A model generated the notes under the pieces. That model saw nothing but the letters and a program-made list of their open reading frames with translations, did not search any database and was not told the DNA's origin. A stretch of 64,000 nt of DNA from Oscillatoria sp. CS-180 (GTDB taxonomy: Bacteria; Cyanobacteriota; Cyanobacteriia; Phormidesmidales; Phormidesmidaceae). Each line of letters starts with the position of its first letter. Position 1 is the first letter of the stretch. Of the stretch, positions 26,856-36,416 are shown piece by piece. The DNA lies in assembly GCF_028330965.1 (NCBI RefSeq), contig NZ_JAQMUB010000021.1:1-64000 (forward strand). The letters are read 5' to 3'. The translations under genes and the position numbers were made by a program.

Positions 26856-29321
26856 ATGTTTGAACGCTTCACAGAAAAAGCCATTAAAGTCATTATGCTC
26901 GCCCAGGAAGAGGCCCGCCGCTTGGGTCATAACTTCGTAGGGACCGAGCAGATTCTCCTTGGTCTTATAGGGGAAGGTACAGGCGTTGCTGCTAAAGTTC
27001 TCAAATCGATGGGCGTCAATCTCAAAGATGCGCGCATCGAGGTCGAGAAGATCATTGGTCGCGGCTCTGGGTTTGTTGCGGTTGAAATTCCCTTCACCCC
27101 TCGCGCTAAGCGAGTTTTAGAGCTGTCCCTTGAAGAGGCACGTCAATTAGGTCATAACTACATCGGTACGGAACATTTGCTGTTAGGGCTGATTCGCGAA
27201 GGCGAGGGCGTCGCTGCCCGCGTGTTGGAAAACTTGGGTGTTGATTTGTCCAAGGTCCGCACTCAAGTTATTCGAATGTTGGGTGAGACCGCAGAGGTTT
27301 CCTCTGGAGGCGGCCAAGGTCGTACTAAGACACCTACTTTAGATGAGTTCGGTTCCAATCTGACTCAGATGGCGGGTGAGGGTAAGCTTGATCCGGTTGT
27401 CGGTCGTCAAACTGAAATTGAGCGTGTCATCCAGATTCTGGGCCGTCGAACGAAAAACAACCCGGTCCTCATTGGTGAACCAGGAGTCGGCAAAACTGCG
27501 ATCGCTGAAGGACTGGCTCAGCGCATTACCAACGGTGATATTCCCGATATTCTTGAAGAGAAGCGTGTCGTGACTCTGGATATTGGTCTGCTCGTTGCAG
27601 GTACCAAATACCGGGGTGAGTTTGAAGAGCGACTCAAGAAGATTATGGATGAAATCCGCTCTGCCGGAAATGTCATCCTGGTCATTGATGAAGTTCACAC
27701 GCTAATTGGTGCCGGTGCTGCTGAGGGCGCCATTGACGCTGCTAATATCCTGAAGCCTGCTTTGGCACGGGGTGAGTTGCAGTGCATCGGTGCGACCACG
27801 CTAGACGAGTATCGTAAGCATATTGAGCGCGATGCTGCTCTGGAACGTCGTTTCCAGCCCGTGATGGTGGGTGAGCCTAGCGTTGAGGAAACAATTGAGA
27901 TTCTTCATGGTTTGCGCGATCGCTACGAGCAGCACCACAAGCTCAAAATTACTGACGATGCCTTAGATGCTGCTGCTAAGCTATCGGATCGATACATCTC
28001 AGATCGATTCTTGCCCGATAAGGCGATTGACTTAATTGATGAAGCGGGTTCTAGGGTTCGCCTCATCAATTCGCAATTGCCGCCTGCTGCGAAGGAGCTG
28101 GATAAGGAACTGCGTCAGGTTCTTAAGGATAAGGACAATGCGGTTCGGTCTCAGGACTTTGATCGAGCGGGTGAACTGCGCGATCGTGAGATGGAAATCA
28201 AGGCCGAAATTCGCAGTATTGCTCAGAGCAAGAAATCCGAAGGCGAGAATGGCGACGACATGCCCTTCGTCGGTGAGGAAGATATTGCTCAAATTGTGGC
28301 CTCTTGGACGGGCGTACCCGTGAACAAACTCACGGAATCTGAGTCCGAAAAACTGCTGCACATGGAAGATACCCTGCATCAGCGGTTGATTGGTCAAGAC
28401 GAGGCTGTGAGGGCCATTTCACGGGCTATTCGTCGGGCACGAGTCGGACTTAAGAACCCCAACCGACCCATCGCTAGCTTTATCTTCTCGGGTCCAACAG
28501 GGGTAGGTAAGACTGAGCTAACGAAAGCATTGGCGGCCTACTTCTTCGGTTCTGAAGACGCCATGATTCGGCTTGATATGTCCGAATTCATGGAGCGCCA
28601 TACGGTTTCCAAGCTTATTGGTTCCCCTCCTGGCTATGTTGGCTATAGCGAAGGCGGGCAGCTTACTGAGGCTGTGCGTCGTCGCCCCTACACGGTGGTC
28701 CTGTTTGATGAGATTGAGAAGGCACATCCTGATGTCTTCAACATGCTGCTTCAAATTTTGGAAGATGGTCGCCTAACTGATGCTAAAGGACGCACGGTAG
28801 ATTTCAAGAACACGCTGCTGATCATGACCTCTAACATTGGTTCGAAGGTGATTGAGAAAGGTGGCGGCGGTTTAGGCTTCGATTTCGAAGACGATCACGC
28901 AGAATCTCAGTACAACCGCATCCGTTCCCTCGTGAATGAGGAACTGAAGCAGTATTTCCGTCCTGAGTTCTTGAACCGCTTGGATGAGATTATCGTCTTC
29001 CGTCAGCTCACGAAGGATGAGGTTAAGGAAATCTCTGACATCTTGTTGAGAGAAGTCTTTGGTCGTCTGACTGAGCAAGGAATCGAGCTTCAGGTGACTG
29101 ATCGATTCAAGGATCGTTTGGTGGAAGAGGGCTACAATCCTAGCTATGGTGCTCGACCGTTACGTCGTGCAATTATGCGGCTTCTGGAAGATACTCTGGC
29201 TGAGGAAATCTTGTCTGGTCGCCTGAAAGAGGGAGATACAGCAATGGTTGATGTTGACGACTCTGGTAAGGTCGTTATCAGTCCCGGCGAACGTCGCGAA
29301 CTGTTATCAGCAGCTGATTAG
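26856..29321 (+). CDS. clpC: ATP-dependent Clp protease ATPase subunit ClpC
   Basis: An Hsp100 unfoldase that feeds substrates to ClpP, essential in cyanobacteria and plastids. From the ATG at 26856 ([14 protein letters not shown]) it has 821 residues, the expected size. The N-terminal double Clp repeat (about 1-150) is followed by AAA domain 1 with Walker [10 protein letters not shown] near 207, Walker B VIDEVH, a UVR motif region near 430, and AAA domain 2 with GPTGVGKTE near 546 and DEIEKAH. The C-terminus is typical. The in-frame TTG at 26844 is a weaker start. A hairpin terminator follows at 29356. Confidence 0.98.
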   Translation: MFERFTEKAIKVIMLAQEEARRLGHNFVGTEQILLGLIGEGTGVAAKVLKSMGVNLKDARIEVEKIIGRGSGFVAVEIPFTPRAKRVLELSLEEARQLGHNYIGTEHLLLGLIREGEGVAARVLENLGVDLSKVRTQVIRMLGETAEVSSGGGQGRTKTPTLDEFGSNLTQMAGEGKLDPVVGRQTEIERVIQILGRRTKNNPVLIGEPGVGKTAIAEGLAQRITNGDIPDILEEKRVVTLDIGLLVAGTKYRGEFEERLKKIMDEIRSAGNVILVIDEVHTLIGAGAAEGAIDAANILKPALARGELQCIGATTLDEYRKHIERDAALERRFQPVMVGEPSVEETIEILHGLRDRYEQHHKLKITDDALDAAAKLSDRYISDRFLPDKAIDLIDEAGSRVRLINSQLPPAAKELDKELRQVLKDKDNAVRSQDFDRAGELRDREMEIKAEIRSIAQSKKSEGENGDDMPFVGEEDIAQIVASWTGVPVNKLTESESEKLLHMEDTLHQRLIGQDEAVRAISRAIRRARVGLKNPNRPIASFIFSGPTGVGKTELTKALAAYFFGSEDAMIRLDMSEFMERHTVSKLIGSPPGYVGYSEGGQLTEAVRRRPYTVVLFDEIEKAHPDVFNMLLQILEDGRLTDAKGRTVDFKNTLLIMTSNIGSKVIEKGGGGLGFDFEDDHAESQYNRIRSLVNEELKQYFRPEFLNRLDEIIVFRQLTKDEVKEISDILLREVFGRLTEQGIELQVTDRFKDRLVEEGYNPSYGARPLRRAIMRLLEDTLAEEILSGRLKEGDTAMVDVDDSGKVVISPGERRELLSAAD

Positions 29322-29355
29322 GCGCTGGCGATTCCAGAAACTAATTGACATTGAG

Positions 29356-29385
29356 CGGCAACTTCTTTCTAGAGGTTGCCGTTTT
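29356..29385 (+). terminator. Intrinsic terminator of clpC
   Basis: CGGCAAC (29356-29362) pairs with GTTGCCG (29375-29381) and is followed by TTTT. The loop is 12 bases. Confidence 0.75.
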
Positions 29386-29528
29386 GTTAACTTTCTTGAA
29401 GTCGATTCTCTGATACCTTGCGTTGTCTCTTCAGCAACCTCAATAATAATCAGCATAGGTTTTCGGTGATATATCTCTTCGAAATCTGATTGCAAAATTT
29501 AGCGATAAGACCAGCTGGGAGTATTGAC

Positions 29529-30008
29529 ATGGGTCTGATTAAGAAAGTTTTTGGGGGTATTTTTGCCTTCATCGGTGGCATCTTTGGCGGTCTCTTTAAG
29601 GGAAAGAAAAACGAATTCTTTATGGAGCTTGAAGAGGCAGCTGCTCCCGTTTTGGAAGCTGTTGAAGCGAATACACCTTCTGTTCCAGAGGCGGCAAAAC
29701 CAGCAGCAGCACAAGCTGACGCAACGCTTGCTAAACAGAAAAAAGCAGCTCCTGCTGCCAAGAAATCTGCTAAATCAACGACAGCTTCTCAGCCGCCGGC
29801 TGATCTAGCACAAGCATCGTCTCTTGCAGAAGCGACAGCCCCCATGTCAGCTCCTGTTAAAGCTGACATGCCCACGGTCAAAAACTTCTCGACTGACTAT
29901 TTGGTGAACCCTAAGGTGAACCGTTCGCCGCGTCGCCGTCCAGGCCCTAGCGTCGGTCCTTTCAAAGAAATGGCTCGTGATCTTAAGAAATCGCCTTCTA
30001 TGGGCTAG
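29529..30008 (+). CDS. Cyanobacterial hypothetical protein with glycine-rich amphipathic N-terminus
   Basis: A 159-residue protein from the ATG at 29529, preceded by GGGAG about ten bases upstream. The first 26 residues (GLIKKVFGGIFAFIGG then IFGGLFKGKK) form a glycine-spaced hydrophobic/basic helix that could bind membranes. The middle (about 35-105) is a low-complexity Ala/Lys/Pro/Glu linker. The end holds NFSTDYLVNP, then RRRPGPSVGPFKEMARDLK, a motif I recall from other cyanobacterial proteins of unknown function. It follows clpC on the same strand but after a terminator, and has its own terminator at 30044. I do not recognise a function. Confidence 0.7.
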   Translation: MGLIKKVFGGIFAFIGGIFGGLFKGKKNEFFMELEEAAAPVLEAVEANTPSVPEAAKPAAAQADATLAKQKKAAPAAKKSAKSTTASQPPADLAQASSLAEATAPMSAPVKADMPTVKNFSTDYLVNPKVNRSPRRRPGPSVGPFKEMARDLKKSPSMG

Positions 30009-30043
30009 CGCGGTTTCCCTGAAAGCTTCATAAGAACTGAATG

Positions 30044-30080
30044 ATAGCCAAGCAGATTCTCTAGTCTGCTTGGCTATTTT
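30044..30080 (+). terminator. Intrinsic terminator after the glycine-rich hypothetical gene
   Basis: ATAGCCAAGCAGA (30044-30056) pairs with TCTGCTTGGCTAT (30065-30077), a perfect 13-bp stem with an 8-base loop, followed by a T-run. Confidence 0.9.
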
Positions 30081-30111
30081 CCTGAAATGGACAAACCAGA
30101 CAAACCAATGG

Positions 30112-30516
30112 TTATGAAGAAATGCGATGCCTCACACTTCGAGCCTGCAGCCAGCGTAGCCAGAGCCAACCGATAAAACAGCCGATCGCGTAGTAGGGAA
30201 AGTCGTCCCAAGTAAAAGTGTTTCCTAGCACCAATCGTCCTACTAAAGTTGCTCGAATGGCTTGCAGCCATGCGGGTTGCCAGAGCTGTAGACATTCAAG
30301 AATACAGGTGGCAATCAAAATAGATAGAGCAACGGTTACTGGACGAAGACTAGGGATGATGATGGCGAGAAGCAGCATCCAGAAGATTTCATAGGGAATG
30401 CCTCCGAAGGTGTCATTGAGCCAAGCTTCACCAGCGCCTTGATAAAACTTGGTCACCAACCCAAAAGGCACGATAAAGGCCATGCTCAACAATAGATTGC
30501 GACGATATTGACTCAT
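30112..30516 (-). CDS. DUF2809-family membrane protein
   Basis: A 134-residue integral membrane protein with four predicted helices. The family pattern is seen in ATCILECLQLWQPAWLQAIRAT, then LVLGNTFTWDDFPYYAIGC, matching the 'E..QL....WL...R.T..G...LG..F.W.DL..Y..G' signature of DUF2809 (VanZ-like). The function is unknown. The ATG at 30516 is chosen; the frame opens from a TTG at 30537. It is convergent with the gene at 29529. A coding-like open stretch lies directly upstream and ends 18 bases before this start. Confidence 0.75.
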   Translation of the reverse strand: MSQYRRNLLLSMAFIVPFGLVTKFYQGAGEAWLNDTFGGIPYEIFWMLLLAIIIPSLRPVTVALSILIATCILECLQLWQPAWLQAIRATLVGRLVLGNTFTWDDFPYYAIGCFIGWLWLRWLQARSVRHRISS

Positions 30517-30533
30517 AGGAATACGTATTGATA

Positions 30534-30686
30534 TCAATTTATCTGAAATATTGGACTAATTTTGGGAATTTTGCCTCTTTCCGAGCGTTGGGTTGCGATC
30601 GCAGTCACGATAGCGCCTAGATTATCGTTGGCTTGCTGGATAGAATCAGCCCCTACAGACAATAAGCCTAAAATCTCAGGCGTCCT
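30534..30686 (-). other. Coding-like open stretch without a good start
   Basis: On the minus strand a frame of about 50 codons ending in TGA at 30534 reads EILGLLSVGADSIQQAND, then LGAIVTAIATQRSERGKI, which has ordinary protein composition. Stops occur in the same frame immediately upstream, and only a TTG could serve as an initiator. It may be the decayed end of a gene that once preceded the DUF2809 gene, or a chance frame. Confidence 0.25.
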
Positions 30687-30822
30687 TCATTAAACTTTTG
30701 GATTGTTAGGCGATCGCCTATAGTCTTCCCCACAAGCTTTTAGCATTCTCTGCTCCGAAGGGGGTATTTCTGTGGCACTCTGAGAGTGGCGTATTCAGTA
30801 AATCTATTGAGACTTAAGGGCT

Positions 30823-32049
30823 ATGCAAACCCTTCCTTCCCCTCCTTCTTTGTCCACACCTACCGAAGCCGAATTTGACACAACGATTCATCGTCGGAAA
30901 ACTCGTCCTGTTAGAGTCGGCGACGTCATTATTGGTGGGGGTGCTCCTGTTGTCGTTCAGTCGATGATCAACGAAGACACGCTGGATATCGAAGGATCTG
31001 TCGCTGCCATTCGTAGACTGCACGAGATGGGTTGTGAAATTGTGCGGGTGACCGTACCCAGCATGGCTCATGCAAAAGCGCTTGCTGATATCCGGGAAAA
31101 GCTTGAAAAAACTTACCGTCGCGTACCTTTAGTTGCAGATGTGCACCATAACGGTATGAAGATTGCCTTAGAAGTGGCTAAGCATGTTGATAAGGTTCGC
31201 ATCAACCCAGGACTATACGTTTTTGAGAAGCCGCAGTCTGGTCGTACTGAATATACCCAAGCAGAGTTTGAGGAAATTGGCAGCAAGATTCGCGAGACAT
31301 TGGAACCTCTTGTGGTTTCCTTACGGGAGCAGAACAAAGCAATGAGGATCGGCGTGAATCATGGTTCTCTTGCTGAGCGCATGTTGTTTACCTATGGCGA
31401 TACCCCCGAAGGGATGGTGGAATCGGCTTTGGAGTTCATCCATATCTGCGAATCTCTTGACTTCCGTAATATTGTTCTCTCCCTCAAAGCGTCACGGGTA
31501 CCCGTCATGCTGGCAGCGTATCGGTTGATGGTGAAGCGCATGAATGAATTGGGTATGGACTACCCTCTGCATTTGGGAGTGACAGAAGCGGGTGATGGTG
31601 AATATGGTCGCATCAAATCGACTGCTGGTATTGGTACCCTGCTAGCTGAAGGGATTGGTGATACCATTCGTGTCTCTCTCACAGAAGCGCCGGAAAAAGA
31701 AATCCCAGTTTGCTACAGCATCCTGCAGGCACTGGGACTTCGTAAAACTATGGTGGAATATGTCGCCTGTCCTTCCTGCGGACGTACGCTGTTCAACTTA
31801 GAAGATGTCCTGCATGAGGTCCGTGAGGCAACCAAACATCTCACCGGTTTGGATATCGCGGTTATGGGGTGTATTGTGAATGGACCTGGAGAAATGGCAG
31901 ATGCTGACTACGGCTATGTCGGAAAAACGCCTGGATATATATCGCTCTATCGAGGACGCGAGGAGATCAAAAAGGTCCCCGAAGATCAGGGTGTTGCGGA
32001 GCTGATCAATTTGATTAAGGCAGACGATCGCTGGGTTGATCCTGAATAG
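30823..32049 (+). CDS. ispG: 4-hydroxy-3-methylbut-2-enyl diphosphate synthase (GcpE)
   Basis: An iron-sulfur enzyme of the MEP isoprenoid pathway; the cyanobacterial form takes electrons from ferredoxin. The 408 residues carry the family motifs [46 protein letters not shown] and [13 protein letters not shown]. The 4Fe-4S ligands lie in [15 protein letters not shown] and [20 protein letters not shown]. The first 25 residues are a variable leader. Upstream bases 30687-30822 include a GGCGATCGCC palindrome but no clear operator. Identification is certain. Confidence 0.98.
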   Translation: MQTLPSPPSLSTPTEAEFDTTIHRRKTRPVRVGDVIIGGGAPVVVQSMINEDTLDIEGSVAAIRRLHEMGCEIVRVTVPSMAHAKALADIREKLEKTYRRVPLVADVHHNGMKIALEVAKHVDKVRINPGLYVFEKPQSGRTEYTQAEFEEIGSKIRETLEPLVVSLREQNKAMRIGVNHGSLAERMLFTYGDTPEGMVESALEFIHICESLDFRNIVLSLKASRVPVMLAAYRLMVKRMNELGMDYPLHLGVTEAGDGEYGRIKSTAGIGTLLAEGIGDTIRVSLTEAPEKEIPVCYSILQALGLRKTMVEYVACPSCGRTLFNLEDVLHEVREATKHLTGLDIAVMGCIVNGPGEMADADYGYVGKTPGYISLYRGREEIKKVPEDQGVAELINLIKADDRWVDPE

Positions 32050-32284
32050 TTTGGCCTTGGATGTTGCTTATGGCGGGATGAGTTTTAAATTTGAGATCTT
32101 TAAATTAACTCCGTCTCCCTTGTCATATCGGGTGTAGTGAAACCAACTCATGATCTCAGGCCTTTCTTACTGTTTACTCAGACAGCCTGACTATGATGTA
32201 TATACTTGTTCACAACCTGATCTAGCGAAGCGCGTCTATTGAGCTTGTGCTAAATTGGGCATAATTGCCGACGGAAATAATTTT

Positions 32285-33568
32285 ATGGCGATCGCAAAGC
32301 GAGGATTGATTCTAGGGGCAACGGCTGTGGCTGTTGCTGGCGTCATTGTGACAGGTGCCGGACTTCACCTTTCTCAGGGCAAAGCTTTTTTTGAAGAAAG
32401 TCCTAAAGAAGTCATTGATGAAGTTTGGCAATTAATTGACAACACGTATGTCGATGCCACTTTCAATCAAGTTGATTGGGAAGCGGTGCGAACCGACTAC
32501 TTGGGCCGTGAATACACGTCTCAAGATGCTGCTTACGAAGCGGTTCGCGAAATGCTGGAACTGCTTGAAGATCCCTACACTCGCTTCATGGATCCTCAAG
32601 AATTTCGCAACATGCAGATCGACACCTCCGGCGAGCTGACTGGGGTTGGTATTCAAATTACTCAAGAAGAGGAAACAGACGAAATTGTTGTCGTCGCTCC
32701 CATCGAAGATACCCCCGCTTTTGAGGCGGGATTGCGCTCCCAAGACGTCATCGTCAAGATCGATGGCGAGAGTACTGAAGGGATGGAACTCAATGATGCT
32801 GTCAGCAGAATTCGAGGCACTGTCGGCTCTACGGTCACGATAACGGTTCGCCGTGATGACGAATTAATTGACTTTGATTTGACTCGTGCTCGTATTGAAA
32901 TTCATCCGGTTCGTTTTTCCATTAAAGACGAACCGGAAGGCCCGATTGGTTACATTCGCCTGACCCAATTCAGCAACAATGCTTCGGGTGAAATGCGTGA
33001 TGCGATTGAAACTCTGGAATCCGAGAATGTAGTGGGCTACATTCTCGATTTGCGATCAAACCCAGGAGGGCTTCTCTATTCCAGTATTGAAATTGCTCGC
33101 ATGTGGTTGGATGATGGACCGATTGTCTCTACCGTTAACCGCCAAGGCATCGTGGATGAAGAGATAGCCAACAATCGAGCAATGACAGACAAGCCGCTGG
33201 TTGTTCTGGTTGATGGAGGCTCTGCCAGCGCTAGTGAGATTTTGTCGGGTGCCCTTCAGGATAACGATCGCGCTCAGCTGGTCGGAACACAAACCTTCGG
33301 CAAAGGTTTGGTCCAGTCTGTTCGTAGCCTGCCAGACGGCTCCGGCGTCGCGATCACAATTGCCAAATATCTTACGCCTAGTGGACGTGATATCAATCAG
33401 CAGGGTATTGAACCCGATATCACTGTCGAGCTTTCTGACGAAGAACGTGAATCACTGTCGGTGGATCGAGAGCGTATTGGGACATTGGAAGATCCTCAGT
33501 ACGCTCGGGCACAGGAGTTGCTGCTGCAAACGGTTCGCTCTGGGCAAAGCACAGCTGAACTGCAATAG
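32285..33568 (+). CDS. ctpA: Carboxyl-terminal processing protease (S41)
   Basis: A 427-residue lumenal/periplasmic serine protease of the CtpA-CtpC group; one paralogue in cyanobacteria trims the D1 precursor of photosystem II. The N-terminus has a hydrophobic signal segment (LILGATAVAVAGVIVTGAG). A PDZ domain (about 105-195) carries LTGVGIQI and DVIVKIDGEST. The catalytic core has ILDLRSNPGGLL, the serine motif GGSASASEIL (about 311-320) and the lysine in TFGKGLVQ (about 340). I chose the ATG at 32285 rather than the TTG at 32255. Which paralogue it is cannot be decided here, so the symbol is provisional. Confidence 0.92.
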   Translation: MAIAKRGLILGATAVAVAGVIVTGAGLHLSQGKAFFEESPKEVIDEVWQLIDNTYVDATFNQVDWEAVRTDYLGREYTSQDAAYEAVREMLELLEDPYTRFMDPQEFRNMQIDTSGELTGVGIQITQEEETDEIVVVAPIEDTPAFEAGLRSQDVIVKIDGESTEGMELNDAVSRIRGTVGSTVTITVRRDDELIDFDLTRARIEIHPVRFSIKDEPEGPIGYIRLTQFSNNASGEMRDAIETLESENVVGYILDLRSNPGGLLYSSIEIARMWLDDGPIVSTVNRQGIVDEEIANNRAMTDKPLVVLVDGGSASASEILSGALQDNDRAQLVGTQTFGKGLVQSVRSLPDGSGVAITIAKYLTPSGRDINQQGIEPDITVELSDEERESLSVDRERIGTLEDPQYARAQELLLQTVRSGQSTAELQ

Positions 33569-33607
33569 TTTCTGAGGAGGATAAAGGGACACGACAAGGC
33601 AGTCCGT

Positions 33608-33790
33608 CTACCTCGGCTGACACTTACCTGCTCGAATTAGACCAACTCGCTTAGCGATCGCGTCGCTCTGAGTTTCAAAGGGACCCCATTTTTCGGTGTA
33701 GTCGTTTGTCTCAAGCTCGTCAACAGTTGAAATTTCGCACTGGCCGGATTGCCCTTTGACAATGTACCAGGCGCTATTTTTGTCACCCAT
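33608..33790 (-). CDS. Small conserved cyanobacterial protein, 60 residues
   Basis: A 60-residue protein reading NSAWYIVKGQSGQCEIS, then EKWGPFETQSDAIAKRVGLIR and ending AGKCQPR. I recall this pattern (W.V....G.C.I......EKWGPF.SQ.EAIARRVGLIRAGKC) from many cyanobacteria, where it is annotated only as hypothetical. The two cysteines are conserved in my recollection. No membrane segment is visible. It is convergent with ctpA (39 bases apart) and has the pilin gene upstream on the same strand. Confidence 0.7.
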   Translation of the reverse strand: MGDKNSAWYIVKGQSGQCEISTVDELETNDYTEKWGPFETQSDAIAKRVGLIRAGKCQPR

Positions 33791-33820
33791 TGTTTAATTC
33801 CTTATTGGTTTTCTCTTGAC

Positions 33821-34390
33821 TTAATAACAGTATCGACCGTTTCTATTAGGGTAAAGCTGTTCTTCGCCCTTGCGAGTCGCTCCAATCAGGGTGGACACAA
33901 CAACGCATCGGTTTTTAGCAACACCATCTCGGCTATCTATCGTAAGGGTGCTCAAGCGATAGCGGACATTGCCTTGAAAACCAAAGCGGACGTAATAGGT
34001 GCCTTCTTTCTTGGCCAACGTTGTGTCATTTGGGTCTAAGACAAGGTTTGGATGAAGGGCTTGCCAATTTTTGACGTCTTTCCAGTCCGTTGTATTGGCA
34101 TGAACAGCCCATTCAATTCGATTGTCGGTCTCGCGTAAGCTAAACCGCCAAGAATGGCCATGGGCGATCGCAGCGCTCTGGGCTTGCTGGATACCTGAGC
34201 GCAGTTCATCACGGGCAACAATCACCTGCTGATTAGCCCAAAATTTAAGCCAGGAGGGAATTGCGATCGCCGCCAAAATGCTGATGATGACGACAACGAT
34301 TAATATCTCAATGGCTGTGAACCCCGCGTTGGATGAGCAGTTGCGCCGCTGGGCGCATTCTCGGCTTCGAGAATAGATCATGTTCGGCAC
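33821..34390 (-). CDS. Type IV pilin-like protein (GspH/FimT type minor pilin)
   Basis: A 189-residue pseudopilin. The prepilin peptidase site is AGFTAIEILIVVVIISILAA (residues 22-41), with Gly before Phe and Glu at +5, followed by the hydrophobic N-terminal helix. The globular part has cysteines near the end (KNRCVVVST and NGRYCY) that could form a disulfide. The pattern RDELRSGIQQAQSAAIAHG fits GspH/FimT. It would be cleaved by PilD and join a type IV pilus or competence pseudopilus. A second pilin-like gene lies at 40660, but no assembly genes are in the window. Confidence 0.85.
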   Translation of the reverse strand: MPNMIYSRSRECAQRRNCSSNAGFTAIEILIVVVIISILAAIAIPSWLKFWANQQVIVARDELRSGIQQAQSAAIAHGHSWRFSLRETDNRIEWAVHANTTDWKDVKNWQALHPNLVLDPNDTTLAKKEGTYYVRFGFQGNVRYRLSTLTIDSRDGVAKNRCVVVSTLIGATRKGEEQLYPNRNGRYCY

Positions 34391-34445
34391 CCTAATTCGT
34401 TTCAGAGTGCCCTGTCCCGATTACCGTGGCGACTACGACTTAAGG

Positions 34446-35828
34446 CTAAACATGAAATGGAGCGATGACGTGGTGTTTCTCTAACCATCGCGCAACTTTC
34501 AGAATCACCGCTTCTTGATAAGGGGCGGCAATGATTTGAACACCTACTGGGAGCGCGCCTGGTTCAGCGACGGGCGCTGAGAGAACTGGCAGCCCAATAA
34601 AGGATAAGGGTTGCGTATATAACCCCAGATGAGGTCGCACTAGAATCGACTGTCCTGCAATATCCATTGTTTTCTGATCGATGAACGGAGCAACGCAGGG
34701 GGTTGTCGGAGCAATGAGCACATCAACCTGATCAAAGATTGATTTGACCTGAGTTTGAAACCATCGACGAAATCGCTGAGCTTGAAGATACCAACTAGCA
34801 GGAATCATGGCTCCAGCCAGAAAGCGATCGCGGGTCTCTGGATCAAAGTCCATCAGACGAGTTTGCAGTCGCTGAAGGTGTAGCTGACTACCCTCACTCG
34901 CGGTCATGAGATAGGCTGCTGTCCGCGCTTTTGCAGCCTCTGGCAGGGTCGCTGTCTGTGTAATGTCTAGCGCTGTTTTAACTTTGGTCAGGGCTGACTC
35001 GACTGCTGGCTCCATTCCCCGCTCAAAATAATCCCCTGCGATCGCAATTCGCAATGACTCAATTCCTTGCTCTAGTTCAGGCAAGGTCAGTGCAGGTTGT
35101 CGTTCGGTACAGACCGGATCGCGGGCATCAGTTCCCTGCATTGCATCAAAGCTAGCGGCAATATCACGAACTGAACGAGCCAAAGGGCCAATGTGATCCA
35201 AGCTGGCTGCAAACAGAAAAGCTCCAGCCCGTGAGAGTCTGCCATAGGTGGGCTTCAGACCATACACGCCACATAAACCTGCGGGCACTCGAATGGAACC
35301 ATTTGTATCGGAGCCTAACGTTAATGGCACTAAATTAGCGGAGACTGCTGCAGCGGATCCACCTGACGAGCCGCCTGCGACTCGCTGCGGATCGTGGGGA
35401 TTCGGTGTGGCCCCATAATGGCTGTTAACGGTGACAAAACCATAAGCGTACTCGTCCATATTGAGTGCGCCAACCAAAATGGCTCCGGCTTCTTCAAGCC
35501 GGGTAATCGCGGTAGCATCCTGAGACGCAGGGGGATTGTCCCGATTGATCAATGATCCGGCCAATGTCACTTCACCTGCAATATCGAACAAATTTTTGAC
35601 TGCGAAGGGGACGCCACACAGGGGACCGACGGACTGACCCGACTGCAGCGCCTGATCAATTGTCTGTGCTTGCCGGAATGCCCTATCCCCAGTTGTCAGC
35701 GTAAAACAGTTGAGGCTGGAATTACGGTCGTCAATGTCTTGGAGCGCTGCTTCCACTATCGCTTGAGCTGTGGTTTCTCCTTGGCGAATGGCTGTTGCGA
35801 TCGCAAGTCCATCTCTAAACGCAAGCAT
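34446..35828 (-). CDS. atzE: AtzE-type amidase (amidase signature family)
   Basis: A 460-residue Ser-cisSer-Lys amidase. The triad is Lys78 in PFAVKNLFDI, the cis-serine in AGGSSGGSAA (about 154-155) and nucleophile Ser178 in LGSDTNGSIRVPA. The DTNGS form (Asn where GatA has Gly) and the CGVYGLKPTYGRLSRAGAF segment match AtzE-type amidohydrolases rather than GatA. A small AtzG-like gene lies just upstream on the same strand, supporting the call. In Pseudomonas AtzE hydrolyses 1-carboxybiuret in cyanuric acid breakdown; the other steps are not seen here, so the substrate is open. Confidence 0.85.
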   Translation of the reverse strand: MLAFRDGLAIATAIRQGETTAQAIVEAALQDIDDRNSSLNCFTLTTGDRAFRQAQTIDQALQSGQSVGPLCGVPFAVKNLFDIAGEVTLAGSLINRDNPPASQDATAITRLEEAGAILVGALNMDEYAYGFVTVNSHYGATPNPHDPQRVAGGSSGGSAAAVSANLVPLTLGSDTNGSIRVPAGLCGVYGLKPTYGRLSRAGAFLFAASLDHIGPLARSVRDIAASFDAMQGTDARDPVCTERQPALTLPELEQGIESLRIAIAGDYFERGMEPAVESALTKVKTALDITQTATLPEAAKARTAAYLMTASEGSQLHLQRLQTRLMDFDPETRDRFLAGAMIPASWYLQAQRFRRWFQTQVKSIFDQVDVLIAPTTPCVAPFIDQKTMDIAGQSILVRPHLGLYTQPLSFIGLPVLSAPVAEPGALPVGVQIIAAPYQEAVILKVARWLEKHHVIAPFHV

Positions 35829-35901
35829 TCATTAGTCTCCGGCTGTGCTTAATGGCAATTTCGGCTGAAACAACGAGGGTTATTTGCAAAACGGTTTACT
35901 G

Positions 35902-36105
35902 TTACGGTTTGAAGGTAGGCATTGGTTCAATATCTGTGGGTAAGTCAACTTCCAGCAAAGGCTGAGCGATCGCAATAATACGCTCAACGTCTTTAATGAC
36001 TCCCGGACGAATTTCAGGCGGAATCGGTAAGTCCAAAAGGGCTGCCATCTGGTCTATATAAGCTTGAACTTCAAACTCTTGGTTTAAGTGAGGTGTGTTT
36101 GACAT
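35902..36105 (-). CDS. atzG: AtzG-like (DUF4089) partner of the AtzE amidase
   Basis: A 67-residue protein from the ATG at 36105. It reads EFEVQAYIDQMAALLDLPIP, then IRPGVIKDVERIIAIAQPL and VDLPTDIEPMPTFKP, the three-helix plus tail pattern of DUF4089/AtzG. In the studied Pseudomonas pair AtzG shields hydrophobic surface on AtzE and is needed for soluble, active enzyme. Here it sits 73 bases upstream of atzE on the same strand, as expected for a complex. The frame is open to 36195 but those extra residues do not fit the family. Confidence 0.8.
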   Translation of the reverse strand: MSNTPHLNQEFEVQAYIDQMAALLDLPIPPEIRPGVIKDVERIIAIAQPLLEVDLPTDIEPMPTFKP

Positions 36106-36416
36106 GGCTCTTCTCAGGTCAAAGCATCGTTTATAGGACTTATGCTGGCCCTTGCATTCTCCGATCCTGGCGGACGTTGAATCCAGCTTCCCCATATTTG
36201 GAGGTTAAGGAGCTAAAGCCAGTTGTCCTCATTCAGAGAAGATAACCTGTGGGGCGAGCAATGGGATAGGTGCGGCTGAGAACGTATTAATACTACGTGC
36301 GGCTTCATGATTTGGCATATGAGATAATCGCTTGCATTGCGCGTGGTGCAGTGCTGAGCGTTGGTGAAGCCTCGCCTCGGGCGTTTGCACCCAACTGGAT
36401 AGGAGGAGAGTCTTGC
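36106..36416. other. Divergent intergenic region with a strong ribosome site
   Basis: No gene is seen. The right end carries AGGAGGAGAG at 36401-36410, ideally placed before the ATG at 36417 and fixing the start of the next gene. Promoters for atzG-atzE (leftward) and for the membrane-protein pair (rightward) should lie between. Confidence 0.5.
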
